From Burkholderiales bacterium (lineage in GTDB: Bacteria; Pseudomonadota; Gammaproteobacteria; Burkholderiales; JAEUMW01): DNA of 6,888 bases. Below the pieces are notes generated by a model. That model did no database searches, was not told the DNA's origin, and saw only the letters and a program-made list of their open reading frames with translations. The position numbers and the translations under genes are program-made. The stretch is from the NCBI GenBank assembly GCA_016791285.1, contig JAEUMX010000148.1, positions 1-6,888 of the forward strand, read 5' to 3'. The number at the start of each line of letters is the position of its first letter. Within the stretch, counting starts at the first letter, position 1. Below are positions 1 through 6,070 of the stretch, piece after piece.

Positions 1-39
1 GCGCTGTAAGGCGCGTGCGCGCCCGCAGTGCCACCGCCG

Positions 40-2364
40 TCAGGACCAGGCCGTCCCGAGAATGCCTCTTCTGCGCACCGCATGCAGGACGACGATGGAG
101 CGTCCGTGCAGTTCGTAGGCGTCGCCACCGTGGCGGAGCGTGTTCGTTCCCCGGCCGTCCTCGAAGTAGGTGTCGACCACCGTCGACCACCTCGTGCGTT
201 CGTGGGATTGCGGGATCACGAACGGGATCGTCTCGTGATGTGCGTTCACCAGAATCAGGAACCGCTCGTCGCCGCTCGCGCCAGCGGGTGCGCGCAGCCA
301 GCGCAGGACACGGTGCCGGAGAGGTGCCTCGGCGGCTGCTGTTTCGTGGGAATCCGCATCTGACTTGACTGAGCCCCGTACCAGCACCCGCAGCCACCTC
401 CAGAGTTTCGCGAGTCGCCGCCAGGCCCCGCGCGGCGTCTCTCGCGGTCGCGCTCCGGCGAGGTGGATGCCGAGGCAGCGTGCGTGCGAGTGCTGCCACG
501 CCTCGGCGCTCATCTCGTGTCCGTCCGGAGTGAGCCACGTGATGCCCTTCATTCCGTCGGCAGCCAGAGGGCGCCCCTGGAGATACTCCGGATGCCGAAA
601 CACCGGATGCCTGCGACGCAGGCGGATCACGCATCGAACGAAGTCGAACAGCTCGCGATTCTCGGGCCGCGGACTCCAGTCGAGCCACGAGATCTCGTTG
701 TCCTGGCAGTAAGCGTTGTTGTTGCCACCCTGCGTGCGCCCCATCTCGTCGCCGGCGAGCAGCATGGGCACACCCTGCGAGAGCAGGAGCACCGCGAGAA
801 AGTTGCGCTTCTGCCGCCGGCGCAGGACGTTGATCGCCGCGTCGTCGGTTTCCCCCTCCGCGCCGCAGTTCCAGCTCAGGTTGTGATTGCTGCCATCCCC
901 GTTCCCCTCGCGATTGGCTTCGTTGCGCTTGTCGTTGTAGCTCACGAGGTCGTGCAGCGTGAAGCCGTCGTGCGCGCAGACGAAGTTGATGCCCGCGTGC
1001 GGCTTGCGACCGCTGTGTTCGTAGAGGTCGCTCGAGCCCGTGAAGCGGGTGGCGAACTCCGCGATGGTCGCACCGTGGGCCTTGCCGAAGCCGCGTATCG
1101 TGTCCCGGTAGCGGTCGTTCCATTCCGCCCAGCCCTTCGGGAAACCGCCGAGCTGATACCCGCCCGGGTTGAGATCCCAGGGCTCGGCGATCAACTTCAC
1201 CTGCGAGAGCACCGGGTCGCGCGTGATGGTCTCGACGAACGCACCGTGCATTTCCACGTCGTACATCCCGCGGGTCAGCGCCGCCGCGAGATCGAAGCGA
1301 AAGCCGTCGACGTGCATCTCCTCGACCCAGTAGCGCAGGCTGTCGCGGATCAGCGCCAGCACACGCGGGTTCACCGTGTCGAGCGTATTGCCGCAGCCGG
1401 TGAAGTCCATGTAATAGCGCGCGTCGCCGGGCACGAGCCGGTAGTACGTGGCGTTGTCGATGCCGCGCAGCGACAGCGTCGGGCCGAGGTGATTGCCTTC
1501 CGCCGTGTGGTTGTAGACCACGTCCAGGATCACCTCGATGCCCGCTGCATGCAGCGTCTTCACCATGGTCTTGAATTCGGTCACCTGACCGGTGGCCGCG
1601 TAGCGCGGCTCGGGCGCGAAGAAGGCGAGCGTGTTGTAGCCCCAGTAGTTGCGCAGCCCGCGCTCCACTAGGTGCCGGTCGTCCGCGAACGCGTGCACGG
1701 GAAGCAGTTCCACCGCGGTGACGCCCAGCCGCTGAAAATGCTCGATCGCCGGCGCGCTCGCGAGCCCGAGATACGTGCCGCGTAGCTCGGGCGGCACCCC
1801 CGGGTGCTGCATCGTGAAGCCCTTCACGTGCAGTTCGTAGATCACCGTGTCCTGCCACGGGATGCGCGGCGGCGCGTCGCCCTCCCAGTTGTAGGCCGGA
1901 TCGATCACGCGGCACTTCGGCATGGCATGCGCATCGTCGCGCAGATCGCAGGACAGGTCCGCCTGCTCGTCGCCGATGCGGTAGCCGAAGTGCGTATCGC
2001 TCCAGCGGATCTCGCCACTGAGCGCTCGCGCGTACGGGTCGATCAGCAGCTTGTGCGGGTTGAAGCGGTGCCCCTGCTCCGGAATGTACGGACCGTGTAC
2101 GCGGTAGCCGTAGAGCGTGCCCGGTCGCGCCTGCGGCAGATAGCAGTGCCACACGCCGTCGGTCCACCCTGCGACCTCGATACGCTGCACCTCGTGACGA
2201 CCGGTCGCATCGAAGATGCATAGCTCGACCTTCTGCGCGTGCGCCGAGAAGAGCGCGAAGTTGACGCCCGCACCGTCCCAGGTCGCGCCGAGCGGGTGCG
2301 GCTCGCCCGGGCAGACAGTGGTGACTGGAGGCTTGTGTGGTGAGGATTGACAGGTGGGAAGCAC
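40..2364 (-). CDS. glgX: Glycogen debranching enzyme GlgX (isoamylase-type, GH13)
   Basis: This 774-aa cytoplasmic enzyme hydrolyses alpha-1,6 branch points of phosphorylase-limit glycogen. The N-terminal CBM48-like domain (about 20-120) begins with PLGATWDGAGVNFALFSAHA, typical of GlgX/TreX. The GH13 barrel shows region I DVVYNH (281-286), the nucleophile in GFRFDLA (Asp358), the acid/base in LIAEPWD (Glu394) and the third carboxylate in AHDGFTLHD (Asp466), so all three catalytic residues are present. LLAGDEMGRTQGGNNNAYCQ (536-555) is also a family hallmark. At 774 aa it is longer than the roughly 650-710 aa usual for the family; most of the excess is a basic, Trp/Arg-rich insertion at about 638-697. 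The start is GTG at 2364. No other start lies before the CBM48 core, and no clear Shine-Dalgarno is visible upstream, so the start is the weak point. Other glycogen or trehalose genes may follow beyond the left edge. Confidence 0.96.
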   Translation of the reverse strand: MLPTCQSSPHKPPVTTVCPGEPHPLGATWDGAGVNFALFSAHAQKVELCIFDATGRHEVQRIEVAGWTDGVWHCYLPQARPGTLYGYRVHGPYIPEQGHRFNPHKLLIDPYARALSGEIRWSDTHFGYRIGDEQADLSCDLRDDAHAMPKCRVIDPAYNWEGDAPPRIPWQDTVIYELHVKGFTMQHPGVPPELRGTYLGLASAPAIEHFQRLGVTAVELLPVHAFADDRHLVERGLRNYWGYNTLAFFAPEPRYAATGQVTEFKTMVKTLHAAGIEVILDVVYNHTAEGNHLGPTLSLRGIDNATYYRLVPGDARYYMDFTGCGNTLDTVNPRVLALIRDSLRYWVEEMHVDGFRFDLAAALTRGMYDVEMHGAFVETITRDPVLSQVKLIAEPWDLNPGGYQLGGFPKGWAEWNDRYRDTIRGFGKAHGATIAEFATRFTGSSDLYEHSGRKPHAGINFVCAHDGFTLHDLVSYNDKRNEANREGNGDGSNHNLSWNCGAEGETDDAAINVLRRRQKRNFLAVLLLSQGVPMLLAGDEMGRTQGGNNNAYCQDNEISWLDWSPRPENRELFDFVRCVIRLRRRHPVFRHPEYLQGRPLAADGMKGITWLTPDGHEMSAEAWQHSHARCLGIHLAGARPRETPRGAWRRLAKLWRWLRVLVRGSVKSDADSHETAAAEAPLRHRVLRWLRAPAGASGDERFLILVNAHHETIPFVIPQSHERTRWSTVVDTYFEDGRGTNTLRHGGDAYELHGRSIVVLHAVRRRGILGTAWS

Positions 2365-2689
2365 GGGGCTGGCAAAGTCGAAAGGAGATGAGAGACAGGG
2401 CGGCGGCCGAACTGGCAGGGGAATGCTTCGGCGCCACAGACGAGCCTGGTGATCGGCTTATCTGGTGTCACGCAGCGCGCAGGACGGAAGGATAGCGAAG
2501 AAGGGAAGTGGCGGGCAATGGGAAATCGGTTCGTGCTTGGGCGGAGGATACGCAACTGCATCGCAGATCGCGGCGAGCGAACGCCAGTGAGCCATCCCAC
2601 ATGAACTTCGGGCGATTCCGGGGCGCCGCCGCTGCGTGGTGGATCTCGTCGATTGTTGCTCGCGGCACTCGCGGCGAGCAACACTGTTA
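2365..2689. other. Intergenic region between the cassette and glgX
   Basis: These 325 bp separate the stop of the cassette's last gene from the glgX start. Open frames here are short and none is convincing. Two things are visible: an inverted repeat at 2654-2683, and a minus-strand peptide starting at GTG 2668 that vaguely resembles an integrase N-terminus (see findings). I see no convincing -35/-10 promoter for glgX and no strong ribosome binding site before its GTG. Confidence 0.6.
2654..2683. terminator. Inverted repeat just downstream of the cassette, possible terminator
   Basis: TGTTGCTCGC (2654-2663) and GCGAGCAACA (2674-2683) form a perfect 10-bp stem around a 10-nt loop, ggcactcgcg. 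It begins 6 bp past the TAG stop of the last cassette gene, which is itself followed directly by an in-phase TAA. There is no U-tract in either direction, so it is not a classical intrinsic terminator. It could be a weak terminator, a 3'-end stabilising hairpin, or a protein-binding or recombination palindrome. Confidence 0.4.
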
Positions 2690-3649
2690 CTAAGTTGGAT
2701 AGCGAACGCAGGGAAGGTGTGGACCAAAATAACCGATAAGAACCACCGCGCTTCCTTCGGCACGTACCGGGCGGAAATAGAGCCTCGCCCCAGCGCCACC
2801 TGTTAGCTTTGTGTGAAGACTCCAACGATCAAAGACAAAGCCGTCAGGCACGGGAAAATCTCTCATAGGACCATACCTGAAGTGCTCAAGGGTTTGTTTC
2901 GACTCTGGACTATATATCACCCCCCTTAGTTCGAAGGCCGAGTTCTCTGGCCACGCGCAGGCCGCGTCGTTAAGCGCGCGCAAGTGCCTAATTAGCTGGC
3001 GAAATAGGGGCTCCGCACCGCTCAGCGCGGCGACCGAATGGATAGCGTCCAACCCCAGACGAACTCTCGGAAAGACTTCGTTCACCCGGCCAACTAGGGC
3101 CTGACCGTTTGTGATAGACCTCTCGATCGACGCAATGATGACCTCGCGGTCCGTCCGAACCTCTTCCCTTTTGACATATACAAAGACTGGTACCGACGAC
3201 GCACCAATCTGCTCACCGTCACAATCGCATAAATTAACGTCAAACGATCTTCCGGCCGCCCGATTGGCGCCCCCCAACGCAGTCGCGATACCGCCCTCAA
3301 CAGCTGCCAAACCGAGGCCCAACACAAGCTGAGTTCCTACCCTAGTCTCCATCACGTGGTTACCCTCCGCACGTGCAAAAAGACCATCGCTGCCGTCGAT
3401 AAATGGATGTCGCGACAGTCTCGACGCAAGCAATCGACCAGCGTCGATATTGGCTCGATCAAAGCACCAGCTACGGAGTCCACGCCCGTCCCTGATATCT
3501 CGGTCAGCCGCATCTCGAACACAGCGTAACGCGCGCGGGGCGCCCAATTCGTCGAGGGTTGCCAAGACTTCGGATAAGAGGGTAATCCGCCTACCAGGCT
3601 CCCAGACGTTGCATGGGACGAGGCTCGTCTCATCGAGAACCGGTTCCAT
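2690..3649 (-). CDS. Uncharacterised third protein of the DUF262/DUF3696 cassette (candidate effector)
   Basis: I do not recognise this 319-aa protein, and no signal peptide or convincing membrane helix is visible. The N-terminal half is mixed alpha/beta with a Gly/Ala-rich stretch (about 106-132, GTQLVLGLGLAAVEGG onward). A beta-rich segment follows, with VPVFVYVKREEV (153-164). The C-terminus looks like a compact, possibly conserved module: YSPESKQTLEHF (246-257), FDRWSLHTKL (273-282), RLYFRP (289-294) and VLIGYFGPHLP (303-313). His279, Arg289 and His311 are candidate functional residues only because of their polar placement. The start is ATG at 3649, 10 bp after the ATPase stop; an upstream in-frame extension to 3769 would overlap the ATPase by about 110 bp and is unlikely. 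The Shine-Dalgarno (AAGG, very close to the ATG) is weak, so translation is probably coupled to the ATPase gene. The gene ends in tandem stops, TAG-TAA. By position it is the effector or specificity factor, but that is inference. Confidence 0.8.
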   Translation of the reverse strand: MEPVLDETSLVPCNVWEPGRRITLLSEVLATLDELGAPRALRCVRDAADRDIRDGRGLRSWCFDRANIDAGRLLASRLSRHPFIDGSDGLFARAEGNHVMETRVGTQLVLGLGLAAVEGGIATALGGANRAAGRSFDVNLCDCDGEQIGASSVPVFVYVKREEVRTDREVIIASIERSITNGQALVGRVNEVFPRVRLGLDAIHSVAALSGAEPLFRQLIRHLRALNDAACAWPENSAFELRGVIYSPESKQTLEHFRYGPMRDFPVPDGFVFDRWSLHTKLTGGAGARLYFRPVRAEGSAVVLIGYFGPHLPCVRYPT

Positions 3650-3659
3650 CGCCTTGCTC

Positions 3660-4793
3660 TTAAAGGAGTTCGGCGAGGGCCTGATCGAACTGATCGAAAA
3701 AGCCCTCCGGCCAAGCATTAAGGCGTCCGTCGGCATCGATTGCCGGCGACAGAACTTCCGACGATCCACCCGTTTGGGACCGCGTAAAGAAGTGCACCGC
3801 TATAGCCTCTGGGTCGATATGCTTCCGGCCCTTGACTGCCAAGCGGAATCCATTGAGCACATGGTCGGAATGAGTTTCTACAATCACTTGAACCCCGGCC
3901 GCGGCAACGCGCGCGAGAAGCGTGCCGATATCCTGCTGCGCTCTGGGATGAAGGTGCACTTCCGGGTTCTCGACGATGACTAGTTCGCCCGGGCTAGCAG
4001 CCAGTAGCGCGACAAGAACTGGAAATAGCTGCGTAAGGCCAAATCCAACATTCTGAGGACGCTGAAAATCTGAACGCGAGTCAGAGCGAAGGCGCAGGCT
4101 AATGGCGCTCGAATCTTCGATGGGCATAACGCGTATATCGCACCCAGGAAAGAACTGGCGCATCCACGCCCTAGTTTGATGGAACAAGCTTGCGGGCTCC
4201 CCCTCGCATCGGAGGGATTCCAATACCTCATTAGACTCGCGCCAATACAGCAGACCCGCCGCCAGTTCTCCCCGTGTACCGACATGCCTATGATGCTGCG
4301 GATCAAGAAGCGGCAATAGCTCGCGTGGTCCCGTTCGTTCCGCAGAGATCCAACTCAACCTCCGTAGGTGGGAAACAACGGGGCACCGGTCTGCCAGCGT
4401 AGTAGGCATCAACCATCTCACAGTGGTGCCCAGGTCTGTATCCGCGCCGTCTATGTTGAGTCCGATCAGGTCGAGCGAAAGCGCCCTGCGGTCTTCAGCT
4501 TCAAACGTCCAGACAACCTTGCGACTGCTCGTGGCAGCACCCAAGGCGAGCTTCCGTCGACCGCACGTCTGATTCAGAATGTCAGCTGCTGCTCCGAGCG
4601 CCAGATCGGGGCCATTAAGCAATAGCCCTCGCGACCACTCGCGTTCTTCGAGAGTCTGTTCGAGCAAAACAAGTGACTGAATGACGGACGACTTTCCCCC
4701 GCCGTTAATTCCGGAAAGAACAGTAAGTGGTCCCAGTCGAAGATCGAGGTTGTCGAAGCACTTAAAATTCGACAAGTGGAGCTCAGTTAGCAT
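3660..4793 (-). CDS. AAA/ABC-type (OLD/SMC-like) ATPase with C-terminal DUF3696
   Basis: This 377-aa ATPase starts with MLTELHLSNFKCFDNLDLRL, the usual opening of RecF/OLD-like ATPases. Walker A is GINGGGKSS (28-36; Lys34, Ser35). An ABC signature-like segment is NVGFGLTQL (249-257). Walker B is ELVIVENPEVHLHP (270-283), with Glu275 and Glu278. The switch histidine is in ETHSDHVLNGF (306-316). The last about 30 residues, ending in WPEGFFDQFDQAL, are the hallmark of DUF3696. No Toprim domain follows, so this is not a full OLD nuclease. ATG at 4793 is preferred: it has a good Shine-Dalgarno (GAGGTG, 4-nt spacer), whereas the TTG one codon upstream does not improve the fit. The gene overlaps the end of the DUF262 gene by 11 bp, implying translational coupling. 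Such ATPases are common in phage-defence loci, where they act as sensors or regulators of a partner effector; that role here is inferred. Confidence 0.93.
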   Translation of the reverse strand: MLTELHLSNFKCFDNLDLRLGPLTVLSGINGGGKSSVIQSLVLLEQTLEEREWSRGLLLNGPDLALGAAADILNQTCGRRKLALGAATSSRKVVWTFEAEDRRALSLDLIGLNIDGADTDLGTTVRWLMPTTLADRCPVVSHLRRLSWISAERTGPRELLPLLDPQHHRHVGTRGELAAGLLYWRESNEVLESLRCEGEPASLFHQTRAWMRQFFPGCDIRVMPIEDSSAISLRLRSDSRSDFQRPQNVGFGLTQLFPVLVALLAASPGELVIVENPEVHLHPRAQQDIGTLLARVAAAGVQVIVETHSDHVLNGFRLAVKGRKHIDPEAIAVHFFTRSQTGGSSEVLSPAIDADGRLNAWPEGFFDQFDQALAELL

Positions 4794-5886
4794 CAAACAC
4801 CTCGCGCATCATTTGGGCAGCAATCTCAAATCGGGTCCTGACCTCCTTTGGGGTATTGGGGCCATAAGTAATGGCTTTTGTGAAGGTGGGGTTGTCCATC
4901 AGGTCATAAAACGCTTCCCGAAGCTCCGCTGACTTTGAGTCTACCGACTCCGCATCGCGCTTCGACAGTTCAGCCATCATTACGTCAAACAGTGAAGCAT
5001 TGAGTATGCTGCGAGGCTGTTCTGTCTGCCTGTGTTTCCGGAACGCATGTCTCCGAAACACCAGGTAGTTATTTTGAAGACCCAGATGTAGCTTATTACG
5101 GAGCGTTTCCCTTTCAGTTTCGTTAAGTTTGGCAAGGCGTGTTAGACCCCGTGCCAGCCAATCATCCATGTCTCCTTTGTAGCTTTCGAATGGAAGTAGG
5201 CTGAAGGAGCAGAACCGATTCACGAATTCGCGATCTTGCATCTTCTTTGTGTTGAGACTTCCACCAGTCACTGCTCTAAAAAGTTCCGTCGCTGCCTCAT
5301 CCTTGAGAAAGCGAGTGGCGGGCCCGTTATAGATGGCATTGCGCATTTGCTGGCGAGTAAGGACTTCGCCGCCATTTACCCGTTCGAAGATATCAAGACG
5401 GGCTCGCTCTGGAACCGTCCGGTCAATGATGTAGAAGTGGAGTTGGCAATCCTCCACTCGGTTCTGGAGACGCGCGTCTAGCTCTTTAAAACACTTGTTA
5501 TTTAGCTCAGTGCGGTCTGGAAGATCGAGCGACAAGTCACCTGCAATGAATCGCTGAAGCGTTGTGAGACGCTGCCTGCCGTCTACCACAATGAGCAGTC
5601 CTTCGGAATCCTCTGCGACATAAAAGACCGGCAGGGGAATCCGCATGAGTACAGACTCTATCAGGCGACTTTGTTTGTCCCTCTCCCACACAAAATCTCG
5701 TTGAAAGTCGGGGTCCAAACGGAACCTGCCACCCGCTAGTCGTCGGACCACATCTATGGCCGCACGCCGCTCCTCGCGAATTGCCAGTTCGTCGAGAGGG
5801 TAGTCTTCCCACCCGCCCGGTTTCGCATCCTCATAGCCCTCAATGGCTTCTGTATGCTCGATGCTCGCTGTCTTTACGTCCGGCAT
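4783..5886 (-). CDS. DUF262 (GmrS-like N-terminal domain) protein
   Basis: This 367-aa protein opens the operon. After an acidic leader, the DUF262 core shows PDFQRDFVW (59-67), QSRLIESVLMRIPLPVFYVA (72-91), the signature VVDGRQRLTTL (100-110) and FERVNGGEVLTRQQMRNAIY (167-186). DGxQRLT and the DFQR motif are the family's most conserved elements. In GmrSD type IV restriction enzymes this ParB/Srx-like fold is tied to nucleotide binding or hydrolysis. The C-terminal about 170 residues look helical, and I see none of the HNH-type motif of DUF1524 (GmrD), so this is a stand-alone DUF262 protein. The ATG at 5886 is chosen tentatively; ATG at 5901 (5 residues longer) is equally possible because neither has a clear ribosome binding site. 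The frame stays open to 6078, but that extension has unrelated, GC-rich composition. The stop overlaps the start of the ATPase gene. Confidence 0.9.
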   Translation of the reverse strand: MPDVKTASIEHTEAIEGYEDAKPGGWEDYPLDELAIREERRAAIDVVRRLAGGRFRLDPDFQRDFVWERDKQSRLIESVLMRIPLPVFYVAEDSEGLLIVVDGRQRLTTLQRFIAGDLSLDLPDRTELNNKCFKELDARLQNRVEDCQLHFYIIDRTVPERARLDIFERVNGGEVLTRQQMRNAIYNGPATRFLKDEAATELFRAVTGGSLNTKKMQDREFVNRFCSFSLLPFESYKGDMDDWLARGLTRLAKLNETERETLRNKLHLGLQNNYLVFRRHAFRKHRQTEQPRSILNASLFDVMMAELSKRDAESVDSKSAELREAFYDLMDNPTFTKAITYGPNTPKEVRTRFEIAAQMMREVFDAN

Positions 5887-6070
5887 ATTAGTACCATGCA
5901 TCTGCCAAATGGATTCACTGCACTGTCTGGGATGTCTCCAGCGCGCTTCTAATTCTGCTCCGAAGGCACGCTGTTGCGCTAGTGCGACTCGGCGGCCGCT
6001 CTGTCCTCGACGACCGCCGCCGCTAGTTTGGGAAGAGGAGATGTTGACGTGCGGGCGGCGCATAACTTCC
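5887..6070. other. Divergent intergenic region between the cassette and the DUF4160-DUF2442 gene
   Basis: These 184 bp must contain the promoter of the leftward cassette and probably that of the rightward gene. I find no well-spaced -35/-10 pair on either strand. A TTGACG at 6044-6049 is followed by CATAAC only 11 bp later, too close for a sigma-70 promoter. The purine-rich GGAAGAGGAG (6031-6040) lies directly before an ATG at 6041. Confidence 0.5.

Noticed and set aside
1..34. A possible start (GTG at 34, minus strand) of a gene downstream of glgX.
   Set aside because: Only about 11 codons are visible, with no ribosome binding site or recognisable residues; a glycogen/trehalose gene there would be only a guess.
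463..1671. A 402-codon open frame on the plus strand opposite glgX.
   Set aside because: It is antisense to a clear GH13 enzyme with all catalytic motifs, has low-complexity Val/Ala/Arg composition, and is typical of shadow frames in GC-rich coding DNA.
1804..2223. A second antisense frame (139 codons) opposite the N-terminal part of glgX.
   Set aside because: Same reasoning: no recognisable domain, and it lies wholly within the real coding region.
2043..2825. A 260-codon minus-strand frame spanning the cassette end, the intergenic gap and the glgX start.
   Set aside because: It is Ser/Arg/Pro-rich, overlaps two better-supported genes in other frames, and has no family resemblance.
3650..3769. 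An upstream in-frame extension of the third cassette gene (40 more codons).
   Set aside because: It would lie almost entirely inside the DUF3696 end of the ATPase gene; ATG 3649, 10 bp past that stop, is the simpler start.
6044..6066. A TTGACG...CATAAC promoter-like pair before the DUF4160 gene.
   Set aside because: The 11-bp spacing is far from the 16-18 bp needed for a sigma-70 promoter.
5843..6070. A longer N-terminus for the DUF4160-DUF2442 protein.
   Set aside because: The extension runs antisense into the DUF262 gene and has no family similarity; DUF4160 proteins start at MPT, here GTG 6071.
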